Shown here: positions 1 to 7,377 of the stretch, piece by piece
Layout of the letters: each line of letters starts with the position of its first letter
Position numbering within the stretch: position 1 is the first letter of the stretch
Origin: Limnohabitans sp.
GTDB lineage: Bacteria > Pseudomonadota > Gammaproteobacteria > Burkholderiales > Burkholderiaceae_C
Direction of reading: 5' to 3'
DNA length: 12,221 nucleotides
Assembly (NCBI GenBank): GCA_015657605.1
Contig: JACDQO010000450.1
Location: 1-12,221, forward strand
The notes under the pieces: generated by a model
Databases searched by the model: none
What the model was told of the DNA's origin: nothing
The model's input: only the letters and a program-made list of their open reading frames with translations
Program-made: the position numbers and the translations under genes

Positions 1-45
1 TTAGGATGAAGCCGTGCAAATGACGCTTTATCCAACCCATTGCCC

Positions 46-726
46 ATGAACGCCGCCCCCGAAAAACCCGAACAAGGTTTGCCCGTTTTTGTCGCTGAGC
101 AGCTCAAGCAGCTCATCTACAACGGCGAACTCAAGCCCGGTGAGCGCCTGAACGAAGCCGCTTTGGCCTTGCGCATGGGCACCAGCCGGGGCCCCGTGCG
201 CGAAGCCATCCGCATGCTGACGGGTTTGGGCTTGGTCACGGCCGTGCTCAACCGTGGGGTGTTTGTGCGCCAGATGTCGGTGCGCGAAATGTTGGAGCTG
301 TACGACCTGCGGGCACTGGTGTTTGGCTTTGCCGCAGAACGCGCCACCGACCACGTTGCCGAAAGCCATAAAGCGCAATTTGAGCAACTGTTGCAGGCCA
401 TGGATGTGGCCTGTGAAACCGAAAACGCCAACCAGTACTACGAGCTGAACCTGAAGTTCCATGCCCTTATTCTGCTGTTGGCCAACAACCAACGGGCTCA
501 GGCCGCGTACGACGACATCATCAAAGAAATGCACCTGTTCAGGCGCGAGTACTTCAACGCACCGGGCAATATGCGCCAGTCCAACGCCGAGCACCGCATC
601 TTGTACGATGCCATCGTCAAAGGCTCCAAGGCCAAGGCCAAATCCACCGCAGAGCGGCATGTGCTCAAGGGGCGAGAGCGGCTGCTGAGCAACATTGACG
701 GTGCCAGCCCGCTGGCCGGGCTGTGA
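46..726 (+). CDS. GntR-family transcriptional regulator with FCD ligand-binding domain
   Basis: This is a complete 226-residue protein if started at the ATG at 46; an in-frame TTG at 40 would add only two residues, and neither has a clear Shine-Dalgarno. Residues about 12-75 form the GntR winged helix, with PGERLNE followed by a recognition-helix stretch MGTSRGPVREAI and the wing NRGVFV. Residues about 80-210 are an all-helical FCD domain. Histidines at 139 (KFHAL), 183 (EHRIL) and 205 (ERHVL) sit where this family places its metal-binding histidines. Such proteins are cytoplasmic, usually repress catabolic or uptake genes and respond to small organic acids. No target operon adjoins it: the next gene is convergent ychF, and the upstream neighbour lies outside the window, so ligand and targets cannot be named. 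Family assignment is firm; specific function is unknown. Confidence 0.93.
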   Translation: MNAAPEKPEQGLPVFVAEQLKQLIYNGELKPGERLNEAALALRMGTSRGPVREAIRMLTGLGLVTAVLNRGVFVRQMSVREMLELYDLRALVFGFAAERATDHVAESHKAQFEQLLQAMDVACETENANQYYELNLKFHALILLLANNQRAQAAYDDIIKEMHLFRREYFNAPGNMRQSNAEHRILYDAIVKGSKAKAKSTAERHVLKGRERLLSNIDGASPLAGL

Positions 727-753
727 AGCGCAAGGCCTTGAGCCACGCATGAA

Positions 754-777
754 AAAACTGCCCCAGAGGGCGGTTTT
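754..777. terminator. Bidirectional intrinsic terminator between the GntR gene and ychF
   Basis: A 10-bp stem (754-763 with 768-777, one G-T pair) closes a four-base loop CAGA. It is flanked by six A on the left and four T on the right, so each strand ends in a U-run: UUUU on the + transcript and UUUUUU on the - transcript. It lies between two convergent genes, 27 bases after the regulator stop and 20 bases beyond the ychF stop, and so can serve both. Confidence 0.8.
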
Positions 778-797
778 CGGTTGGCTTCTTGAGTGGC

Positions 798-1888
798 TCA
801 GGAGCTGAACAAGAAATTCATCACGTCGCCATCCTTGACGACGTATTCCTTGCCTTCGGCGCGCATCTTGCCCGCGTCCTTGGCGCCTTGCTCTCCTTTG
901 AAGGAAATGTAGTCGTCAAACGCGATGGTCTGGGCGCGGATGTAGCCTTTTTCAAAATCGGTGTGGATCACGCCTGCGGCTTGTGGGCCGGTATCGCCCA
1001 CGCGGATGGTCCAGGCGCGCACTTCTTTCACGCCCGCGGTGAAGTAGGTTTGCAAGCCCAGCAAGCCGTAAGCCGAGCGGATCAGGCGATTCAGACCTGG
1101 TTCGTCCTGACCAATTTCCTTCAAGAACTCCAGGCGGTCCGCGTCGTCCATCTCGGACAACTCGGCTTCGATCTTGGCGCAAATGGCCACCACGGGCGCG
1201 TTTTGCTTGGCCGCAAAGGCTTGAGGCGGTCAAGGAAGGGGTTGTTCTCGAAGCCGTCTTCCGACACGTTGGCCACGAACATCGCAGGCTTGGCGGTGAT
1301 GAAGAAGAACTGTTTGAGTTCGACCCGCTCTTCTTTGCTGAAGTCGATGGTGCGCACCGGCTGGGTGTCGTTCAAGGCCGCCTGGCACTTTTCCAGGATC
1401 GCCATTTGCTTGACGGCTTCTTTGTCGCCAGAGCGGGCGATTTTGCTCACGCGGTGGATGGCTTTTTCAACTGCTGCCAAGTCGGCCAGGCACAGCTCGG
1501 TCTGAATGACCTCGATGTCGGCAATCGGGTCGACCTTGTTGGCCACATGGATCACGTTGTCGTCTTCAAAGCAGCGGACCACATTGACGATCGCATCGGT
1601 CTCGCGGATGTGGGCCAAAAACTTGTTGCCCAGGCCTTCGCCCGTGCTGGCCCCAGCCACCAATCCGGCGATGTCCACAAATTCCACGATGGCGGGCACG
1701 ATGCGCTCGGGCTCGACGATTTGGGCCAACTGCTGCAAGCGCGGATCGGGCACCTCGACCACGCCGGTGTTGGGCTCGATGGTGCAAAAAGGGTAGTTCT
1801 CAGCGGCAATGCCGGCTTTGGTCAGGGCGTTGAAAAGGGTGGATTTGCCCACATTGGGCAAACCCACGATGCCGCATTTGAGGCTCAT
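798..1888 (-). pseudogene. ychF: Redox-regulated ATPase YchF (OLA1/Obg family), split by a one-base deletion
   Basis: The N-terminal part (from the ATG at 1888) carries the P-loop GLPNVGKST at residues 9-17, the G3 motif DIAGL at 72-76, and NVSE at 207-210 in place of the usual NKxD. That replacement is the YchF/OLA1 hallmark and goes with ATP rather than GTP preference. After residue 223 (DRLK) the frame is lost near 1220. The next frame continues immediately with the expected [12 protein letters not shown] and a C-terminal TGS domain ending in DGDVMNF and a stop at 798. Adding one base near 1220 gives 363 residues, the normal family length. As written, the first frame ends at 1121 after 255 residues, the last ~30 being out of frame. 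YchF is a near-universal cytosolic, ribosome-associated NTPase, linked in E. coli to oxidative-stress control and translation initiation. A sequencing or assembly indel is more likely than true loss. A weak GAAG Shine-Dalgarno precedes the start. Confidence 0.93.
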
Positions 1889-1932
1889 GGAAGGCTTCGG
1901 TGATTCGGGGAAGATTCGAAAATTAACCAGCG

Positions 1933-1938
1933 ATTTTA
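1933..1938 (-). promoter_or_regulatory. Possible -10 box for ychF
   Basis: On the minus strand this reads TAAAAT (5 of 6 to TATAAT), about 45 bases upstream of the ychF start. No good -35 hexamer is visible at 16-18 bases spacing, so this is a weak call. The 168-base gap between the divergent ychF and ubiH-like genes must hold promoters for both. Confidence 0.3.
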
Positions 1939-2018
1939 ACGGCTCAGCCCCAAGGCAGAGCGCCTGTCCCTCATCCTCGACCCATACGCCTTGGAATCAT
2001 CACCACCAAAGTCCCCAA

Positions 2019-2038
2019 CGGCCCAGCGCGTTGGGCCG
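2019..2038. repeat. Perfect 7-bp inverted repeat upstream of the ubiH-like gene
   Basis: CGGCCCA at 2019-2025 and its exact reverse complement TGGGCCG at 2032-2038 are separated by six bases. The palindrome covers the region where the -35 element would lie relative to the -10-like box at 2045-2050. It could be an operator half-site pair or merely a chance GC-rich hairpin. It has no T-run, so it is not a terminator. Confidence 0.4.
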
Positions 2039-2044
2039 CCTCCT

Positions 2045-2050
2045 TACAAT
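2045..2050 (+). promoter_or_regulatory. -10 box of the ubiH-like operon, leaderless arrangement
   Basis: TACAAT matches the sigma-70 -10 consensus at 5 of 6 positions and ends six bases before the ATG at 2057. Transcription would therefore begin at or next to the start codon. There is no Shine-Dalgarno, consistent with a leaderless mRNA. No convincing -35 is seen. This site is the main reason for choosing 2057 over the in-frame TTG at 1991. Confidence 0.5.
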
Positions 2051-2056
2051 GCACGG

Positions 2057-3226
2057 ATGGCTTCTCCCCCTGACATTTGCATCCGTGGCGCTGGCATCGT
2101 GGGCCGCACTTTGGCTTTGCTGCTGGCCCGCGAACGGCTGAACGTGGCTTTGGTCGAGTCACCCCAACCCAACACCGCTCCCGACGTGCGCGCCTATTCG
2201 CTCAACGGCGCAGCCAAAGCCTTGCTGCAAGACCTGCGCTGCTGGCCCGAGCCCCCCGCAGTGACGCCGGTGCACCAAATGCAAGTTTGGGGTGACCAAG
2301 GCGGTCAGCTGAATTTTGGTGCCCAAGAACAAGGTGTGGGCCAGCTCAATTGGATGGTGGACGTGCCAGTGCTGGAAGCACTGTTGATGCAGGCCGTGCA
2401 ATTTCAACCCCAGATCCAAGTGGTGCAGGCCCCAGTGGCCGCGCCGCTGACGGTGGTGTGCGAAGGCCGCGCCAGCCAGACCCGCGCCGAGCTGGGCGTG
2501 GCTTTTGACATCACCCACTACCCGCAACACGCCGTGGCCACCCGATTGCTGTGCGACCGGGCCCACGAGGGCATCGCCCGGCAATGGTTTGGCTGGAGCG
2601 CTGCACCCGGCCTGGTGCAGCCACAAGCCGAAGTGCTGGCCTTGCTGCCCTTGGGGGGCGAAGGCGGACGCGAAGTTGCGCTGGTGTGGTCGGTGCACCC
2701 ACTGCGGGCCCAAGAACTGATGGCCATGCCGGCCGAAGACTTTGCGGTGGCGCTGGCCTCGGCTTGCGAACACCGCTTAGGGGGCATGCAGCTGTCGGCC
2801 GAACGCGCCGTATGGCCGCTGCAACTGGCACGCGCCGAGCGCTGGATCGGCCCGATGCCGGGCGCGGCCAAGCAATCCTTTGCCTTGGCCGGCGACGCCG
2901 CCCACAGCTTGCACCCCTTGGCCGGACAGGGCCTCAACATTGGCCTGGCCGATGTCGCAGAGTTGGTCCAAGTGATCCGGGCCAAAGAGTTTTGGCGGCC
3001 CCTGCACGACATCAAATTGTTGCGCCGCTACGAACGCGCACGGCAAGCCGATGTGCAGGCCATGGGCTTGGTGACCGATGGCTTGCAGCGCCTGTTTACC
3101 CAGCCCGGCCCGATCTGGCAAAACCTTCGCAACTGGGGCATGCGCGGCTTTGACCGCAGCGGTCCCCTGAAACACTGGATGACTCAACGCGCGATGGGCC
3201 AAAGCGCCGACCGCGCCGACCGCTGA
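2057..3226 (+). CDS. UbiH/UbiF/COQ6-family FAD-dependent monooxygenase
   Basis: A 389-residue flavoprotein when started at the ATG at 2057. An in-frame TTG at 1991 would add 22 residues ahead of the Rossmann fold and is unlikely. The N-terminal dinucleotide-binding motif GAGIVG is at residues 11-16. The DVRAYSLN segment at 43-50 is typical of ubiquinone hydroxylases. The second FAD motif, GDAAHSLHPLAGQG, starts at residue 279. The family adds hydroxyl groups to the aromatic ring of ubiquinone precursors using NAD(P)H and O2 at the membrane-associated Ubi complex. Which ring carbon this member modifies cannot be told from sequence by eye. It heads a run of four same-strand genes; the isomerase gene begins 43 bases after its stop. 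Its start is apparently leaderless (-10-like box at 2045-2050), and a palindrome lies just upstream. Confidence 0.9.
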   Translation: MASPPDICIRGAGIVGRTLALLLARERLNVALVESPQPNTAPDVRAYSLNGAAKALLQDLRCWPEPPAVTPVHQMQVWGDQGGQLNFGAQEQGVGQLNWMVDVPVLEALLMQAVQFQPQIQVVQAPVAAPLTVVCEGRASQTRAELGVAFDITHYPQHAVATRLLCDRAHEGIARQWFGWSAAPGLVQPQAEVLALLPLGGEGGREVALVWSVHPLRAQELMAMPAEDFAVALASACEHRLGGMQLSAERAVWPLQLARAERWIGPMPGAAKQSFALAGDAAHSLHPLAGQGLNIGLADVAELVQVIRAKEFWRPLHDIKLLRRYERARQADVQAMGLVTDGLQRLFTQPGPIWQNLRNWGMRGFDRSGPLKHWMTQRAMGQSADRADR

Positions 3227-3269
3227 AGTGCCCGTGGCCCAGCCCCTTCCTTTTTTGAAAGTCTGTTCG

Positions 3270-3995
3270 ATGAAGTTCACCCTTCCAAAGCTGGCCCTGA
3301 TCTTGGCCGCCGCTGCACTGTCTTGGAGCAGCATGGCCAACGTCATGGCCCAAGAAGCCACGATTCGCAAAAATTTGAGCGAGCGCCTGCCCAATTTGCC
3401 CAAGATTGACGAGGTCAGCAAAACGCCAATGAACGGCTTGTTTGAAATTCGCATGGGCAACGAAGTCATGTACAGCGATGCCGAAGGCCACTTCCTGATC
3501 CAAGGTGCCTTGATTGACGTGCGGCAAAGGCGCAACCTGACCGAAGAGCGCGTGGACAAACTCTCGGCCATCGGCTTTGACCAACTGCCCCTCAAGGCCG
3601 CATTCACCCAAGTGCGCGGCAATGGCAAGCGCAAGCTGGCGGTGTTTGCCGACCCCAACTGCGGCTTTTGCAAACGGTTTGAAAAAGACCTGCAAAAACT
3701 GGACAACGTGACCATCTACCATTTTCTGTACCCCATCCTGGGCGAAGACTCGCGCACCAAATCCAAAAACGTCTGGTGCGCCAAAGACAAGGCCAAGGTC
3801 TGGAACGACTGGATGATCGGGGGCACCCTGCCACCGAACGCGAACTGCGACACCTCGGCCATTGACACCATCGTGGCCTTTGGCCAAAAGAACCGCATCA
3901 CCGGCACGCCTTTGTTGCTGTTTGCCGATGGCACCCGGGTGCCAGGGGCTGTACCCATGGCCCAAGTCGAAAAAATTCTGGCTGATCTGAAATGA
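3270..3995 (+). CDS. DsbC/DsbG-family periplasmic thiol:disulfide interchange protein
   Basis: From the ATG at 3270 this is 241 residues and starts with a clear Sec signal peptide: MKFTLPK, a hydrophobic stretch to about residue 22, and likely cleavage after ANVMA near residue 27. Residues about 28-105 match the small N-terminal dimerisation domain. From about 115 onward is a thioredoxin fold with active site CGFC at 131-134 (E. coli DsbC has CGYC) and the cis-proline loop TGTP at 211-214. Two more cysteines (170 and 193) probably form the structural disulfide known in DsbC. The mature protein should shuffle incorrect disulfides in the periplasm and be kept reduced by DsbD, which is not in the window. 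An upstream in-frame start at 3228 would place 14 residues before the signal peptide and is rejected. The stop overlaps the next start (ATGA at 3992), implying translational coupling. Confidence 0.92.
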   Translation: MKFTLPKLALILAAAALSWSSMANVMAQEATIRKNLSERLPNLPKIDEVSKTPMNGLFEIRMGNEVMYSDAEGHFLIQGALIDVRQRRNLTEERVDKLSAIGFDQLPLKAAFTQVRGNGKRKLAVFADPNCGFCKRFEKDLQKLDNVTIYHFLYPILGEDSRTKSKNVWCAKDKAKVWNDWMIGGTLPPNANCDTSAIDTIVAFGQKNRITGTPLLLFADGTRVPGAVPMAQVEKILADLK

Positions 3996-4447
3996 ACGCC
4001 CCACACACCGAAGACGCCACCTGGCGCTTGATCCGCAAAATGGGCTATGCCGGCCTGATCCCGTTTGTCTTTTTGGCCTTGTGCCTGTGGCTGGTGGGGC
4101 CTGACTTGCACCCCTATGTGGCGCTGGCCATGCAAGGCTATGGCGCGGTGATCGTGTCGTTTTTGGGCGGCATCCATTGGGGCGTGGGCTTTCGCAATGC
4201 GCTGATCGTGCGCAACGCACCCCGCGTTCACTTCACCTGGGGCGTGGCGCCTTCGCTGCTGGCCTGGGTGGGCGTGATGATGCCCGCCTTTGCCGGCTTG
4301 CCCCTGCTGGGCTTTGTGCTGATCGGCTGCTACCTGATGGACCGCCGCAGCTGGCCTGCCGCAGGTCTGGCGCCTTGGCTGCCGATGCGCTTGCAGCTGA
4401 CCACCGTGGCCAGCCTGAGTTGCTTTTTGGCGGCAGGTGCCACATGA
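3992..4447 (+). CDS. DUF3429-family integral membrane protein
   Basis: A 151-residue, strongly hydrophobic protein with about four to five predicted membrane helices, at residues about 17-35, 42-62, 78-98, 100-118 and 130-149. The conserved-looking core GGIHWGVGF lies in the second segment near residues 59-67, the signature I associate with DUF3429 (related to eukaryotic TMEM69). No enzymatic motif is visible and the function of the family is not established. Its start overlaps the stop of the disulfide isomerase gene (ATGA), and its own stop overlaps the start of the M61 peptidase (ATGA at 4444). It is therefore almost certainly co-translated with both, but that placement does not by itself reveal a role. 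Confidence 0.85.
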   Translation: MNAPHTEDATWRLIRKMGYAGLIPFVFLALCLWLVGPDLHPYVALAMQGYGAVIVSFLGGIHWGVGFRNALIVRNAPRVHFTWGVAPSLLAWVGVMMPAFAGLPLLGFVLIGCYLMDRRSWPAAGLAPWLPMRLQLTTVASLSCFLAAGAT

Positions 4448-6135
4448 GCGCCATCCACTACACCGTTGAAGCCGCCGACCTGCATGCGCATTTGTTCCGC
4501 ATCCGCTTGACGATCGCCGAGCCACAAGCCACACAAACCGTGTCGCTGCCGGTGTGGATTCCGGGCAGTTATCTGGTGCGTGAGTTTTCCAAAAACCTGC
4601 AAAACCTGACGGCCAAACAAGGCCGCCGCCCCGCCACCATCACCCAACGTGACAAATGCACCTGGGACATCGCTTGCAAGCCCGGCCAGCCACTCGTGCT
4701 GAGTTACGAGGTCTATGCTTTTGACAACTCGGTGCGCACCGCCTGGCTGGACAGCCAGCGCGGCTTTTTCAATGGCACCAGTGTGTGCCTGCGTGTGCAT
4801 GGCCAAGAAAATGCGCCGCACCAGCTGCAACTGTCCCCCATCAAAAGCCAGCCCGATTGGCATGCCGCGACAGGTTTGCAACCGGTCAAGACCGACAAAA
4901 AAGGCTTTGGCCTTTACCAAGCAGCCAACTACGACGAGCTGGTGGACTGCCCGGTGGAGCTGGGGGCGTTCTGGAGCTGCAGTTTTGTGGCCTGCGGTAT
5001 ACCGCACCGCTTTGTGGTGGCTGGCGCCCTGCCCTCTTTCGACGGTGAGCGCCTGTTGGCCGACACCCAAAAAATCTGCGAAGCGGCCATCGCGTTTTGG
5101 CATGGACAGGGTAAGTCAGCGGGCAAAAAAGCACCGCACAGAAACTACCTGTTCATGCTCAACGCCGTGCATGACGGCTATGGCGGTTTGGAGCACCGCA
5201 ACAGCACCGCCCTGATCTGCAACCGCGCCGACTTGCCACGCCAAACCAAGCCACACCGCAACGAGGGCTACACCACGCTGCTGGGCCTGATCAGCCACGA
5301 GTACTTTCACACCTGGAACGTCAAGCAGTTGCGCCCTGATGCTTTTGCGCGCTATGACTACACCCAAGAAAACTACACCCAGTTGCTGTGGTTCTTTGAA
5401 GGCTTCACCAGCTATTACGACGACATCTTGCTGCGCCGCGCGGGTCTGATCGACGACAGCACGTACATCCAGCTGCTGGGCAAAGCCATCGCACAGGTGC
5501 AGCAAACCCCGGGCCGCCATGTGCAAAGCGTGGCGCAGGCCAGCTTTGACGCTTGGGTGAAGTACTACCGCCAAGACGAAAACACGCCCAACGCCACGGT
5601 GAGTTACTACACCAAGGGCTCGCTGGTGGCACTGTGCCTCGACTTGACGCTGCGCAGCGAATTCAAGACCGAAGGCATCACGCTCGACACTGTGATGCGC
5701 GGCTTGTGGAAACGCTGCCACGCTGGTCCGATGCGCGAGCAAGACTTGCTGGACGAGTTGCAAGCCCTCACTGGTCGCAGCTGGCAAACAAAAATTCAAG
5801 CTTGGGTGCACAGCACGCAAGAATTGCCGCTGCGCGAGTTGCTCTCAGCGCATGGCATCCAGGTCGAGGCCGAGACATCGGCCATGGCGCAGCGCCTGGG
5901 CCTGCGGGTGAACGAAGGCTCTGGCAGCGTGCAGGTCAAAGCCGTGCTGCGCGGCAGCGCTGCCGAAGCGGCCGGACTGACCGCAGGCGACGAATGGCTG
6001 GGCCTGGACGTGGGCGCCAAAGGCCAAGGCGGCAGTTGGCGCTTGGGCAAACTGGACGAGCTTCCAGCCTTGATGGGGCATGAGCGTCATTGCGCCTGGG
6101 CTCGCGCGCAAACGCTTGTTGCGCTTTTCGCCTGA
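4444..6135 (+). CDS. M61-family glycyl aminopeptidase with PDZ domain; C-terminus apparently frameshifted (true end probably 6212)
   Basis: The start is the ATG at 4444, overlapping the DUF3429 stop, with an AGGTG Shine-Dalgarno five bases upstream. The open frame continues upstream to 4177 but only as a shadow of the DUF3429 gene. The zinc-binding motif HEYFH is at residues 285-289 and the third ligand is E319 in WFFEGFTSYYDD, the gluzincin pattern of peptidase family M61. A PDZ-like domain (RGSAAEAAGLTAGDEW) begins near residue 503. No signal peptide is seen, suggesting a cytoplasmic enzyme removing N-terminal Gly or Ala. As read, the protein has 563 residues and ends in an out-of-character tail (HCAWARAQTLVALFA). 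Another frame from about 6100 reads RLTVPAQASQWRLSV and stops at 6212, which looks like the missing C-terminus. Restoring one base near 6080-6105 would give about 589 residues. Last gene of the ubiH-led operon. Confidence 0.9.
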   Translation: MSAIHYTVEAADLHAHLFRIRLTIAEPQATQTVSLPVWIPGSYLVREFSKNLQNLTAKQGRRPATITQRDKCTWDIACKPGQPLVLSYEVYAFDNSVRTAWLDSQRGFFNGTSVCLRVHGQENAPHQLQLSPIKSQPDWHAATGLQPVKTDKKGFGLYQAANYDELVDCPVELGAFWSCSFVACGIPHRFVVAGALPSFDGERLLADTQKICEAAIAFWHGQGKSAGKKAPHRNYLFMLNAVHDGYGGLEHRNSTALICNRADLPRQTKPHRNEGYTTLLGLISHEYFHTWNVKQLRPDAFARYDYTQENYTQLLWFFEGFTSYYDDILLRRAGLIDDSTYIQLLGKAIAQVQQTPGRHVQSVAQASFDAWVKYYRQDENTPNATVSYYTKGSLVALCLDLTLRSEFKTEGITLDTVMRGLWKRCHAGPMREQDLLDELQALTGRSWQTKIQAWVHSTQELPLRELLSAHGIQVEAETSAMAQRLGLRVNEGSGSVQVKAVLRGSAAEAAGLTAGDEWLGLDVGAKGQGGSWRLGKLDELPALMGHERHCAWARAQTLVALFA

Positions 6136-6228
6136 CGGTCCCGGCGCAAGCCAGCCAGTGGCGCTTGAGCGTGCCTGCCGACCGCGCTACGGGCCAGTGG
6201 CCCAGCACCTGAGGCAGCCCCGTACAGC

Positions 6229-6888
6229 TCAAGCGCCTGACTTGAGCAACACCACCAGCGCCCCCGCACCGCCCTCGGCGGGCTTGGCCTGAACAAAGGC
6301 CATGACTTGGTTTTTTTGCACCAACCAGCTGTGCACCTTGGACTTGAGCACCGGCGTTTTGCCCGGTGAGCCCAGGCCTTTACCGTGCACCACACGCAAA
6401 CAGCGCAAGCCCTGTCGGTGAGCCTGACGGATGAACTCGGCCAGCGCCACACGGGCTTCGTCGCTGCGCAAACCATGCAAGTCGATCTCGCGCTGAATCG
6501 ACCAATCGCCTTTGCGCAGTTTGTGGATCACATCGCGGCCAATGCCCGGGCGGCGAAAACTCAGGGCGTCGTCGGTGTCCAGCAGGGTGCTGGCGTCAAA
6601 TTCGTCACTGAGGCAATCGCGCAGCACCGCTTCGTTGTCCAACTGGCGTTGGTGGGCAACGGGAGCCGGACTGGGTCCGGTCAAACTGACTTGGTCGTGG
6701 TCGGGCAAGCGCTGCACATGCCCCACAGCCCTGACAAACAAATGGCTTTCAGCCTCGCGCTGTTTGGCCGCCAGCGCCTGGGCAGCGGCCAAAGCTTGCT
6801 CCTGCGCTTGGGCCTCGGCCAGTTTTTGCCGAACTTTTTTCAGGTCTTGCAGCGCATTGATTTTCACAAATGACTCCGGGCTGGGCAT
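6229..6888 (-). CDS. Smr-domain (Smr/MutS2 C-terminal-like) protein
   Basis: A 219-residue cytosolic protein. Residues about 8-50 are charged and alanine/glutamine-rich and probably form a coiled coil. The C-terminal Smr domain spans about 130-217, with the DLHG motif at 136-139, VVHGKGLGS at 166-174 and the closing AKPAEGGAGALVVLL segment at 201-215. Smr domains bind or nick nucleic acids; those in MutS2 and SmrA/B act on branched DNA or on collided-ribosome mRNA. This stand-alone form is common in proteobacteria and its substrate is not settled. The ATG at 6888 is used here, but a GTG at residue 8 (6867) would also fit relatives that start close to NALQDLKK. It lies 39 bases downstream of the globin gene and converges on the M61 gene with only about 16 bases between the stops if that gene ends at 6212. 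Confidence 0.9.
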   Translation of the reverse strand: MPSPESFVKINALQDLKKVRQKLAEAQAQEQALAAAQALAAKQREAESHLFVRAVGHVQRLPDHDQVSLTGPSPAPVAHQRQLDNEAVLRDCLSDEFDASTLLDTDDALSFRRPGIGRDVIHKLRKGDWSIQREIDLHGLRSDEARVALAEFIRQAHRQGLRCLRVVHGKGLGSPGKTPVLKSKVHSWLVQKNQVMAFVQAKPAEGGAGALVVLLKSGA

Positions 6889-6927
6889 TCAGGGGCTGGG
6901 GCCAAGCACGCTCACACCGCGAACGCG

Positions 6928-7332
6928 TCAAGCGCCACGGTTGCGCATCCAATCGGCTGTTTTGAAAAAGCTGGCGTTCAGGCGCTCACGCAGCACGGGG
7001 TCAACATTCAGCTCGGTCATGGCTTGGTCCATGCAGGCGAGCCACTGGTCACGCTCGAGCACACCGATCGAAAACGGCATGTGCCGCATGCGCAAACGCG
7101 GATGGCCAAAACGCTCGGTGTAGTGCTCGGGCCCACCCAGCCACCCACACAAAAACCAAAACAGTTTGTCGCGTGCGCCATCCAAAGTGCTGCCGTGGGC
7201 GTCGCGCAGCGCTTTGAAGCCGGGCTCCATGTCCATCAGGTCATAAAAGCGATCGGCCAATGCACGCACAACGCCTTCGCCACCGATCCAGGCAAAGGGC
7301 GTGTCAAACGGGGGCTTGTCTTCCATGTTCAT
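6928..7332 (-). CDS. Group II truncated haemoglobin (trHbO-like)
   Basis: A 134-residue single-domain globin of the two-over-two fold. The group II signature HPRLRMRHMPF is at residues 77-87, with proximal haem histidine H84. Tyr30 in DRFYDLM corresponds to the B10 distal tyrosine, and W97 in LERDQWLACM to the G8 tryptophan diagnostic of trHbO. Such proteins bind O2 very tightly and are implicated in NO or peroxide chemistry rather than oxygen storage; this is family knowledge, not shown here. A second in-frame ATG two codons in (7326) is equally possible. A CACAAT -10-like box (7341-7346) lies eight bases before the ATG at 7332, so the gene may have its own promoter and near-leaderless start even though it follows the ABC permease at 45 bases distance. 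Confidence 0.93.
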   Translation of the reverse strand: MNMEDKPPFDTPFAWIGGEGVVRALADRFYDLMDMEPGFKALRDAHGSTLDGARDKLFWFLCGWLGGPEHYTERFGHPRLRMRHMPFSIGVLERDQWLACMDQAMTELNVDPVLRERLNASFFKTADWMRNRGA

Positions 7333-7377
7333 AAGGCGCGATTGTGCAGTGTTGCAAAGGGCTCGGAGTCAGCGGGA

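Noticed and set aside
28..750. Long open frame antisense to the GntR regulator
   Set aside because: It is a shadow of a recognised gene in GC-rich DNA, low in complexity (rich in G, H, Q, V) and without family motifs. The same applies to other long antisense frames, such as 3096-4220, 2159-2773 and 11102-11998.
1991..2056. Upstream extension of the ubiH-like gene from a TTG
   Set aside because: The 22 extra residues precede the FAD-binding strand and do not look like part of the fold, and the -10-like box at 2045-2050 would lie inside the coding region.
4177..4443. Upstream extension of the M61 frame
   Set aside because: It runs through the DUF3429 gene in another frame. The ATG at 4444 overlaps the DUF3429 stop, has a Shine-Dalgarno and gives a normal M61 N-terminus.
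6227..6247. Perfect 7-bp hairpin (GCTCAAG...CTTGAGC) at the end of the Smr gene
   Set aside because: It overlaps the Smr coding end and has no T-run on either strand, so it is not supported as a terminator.
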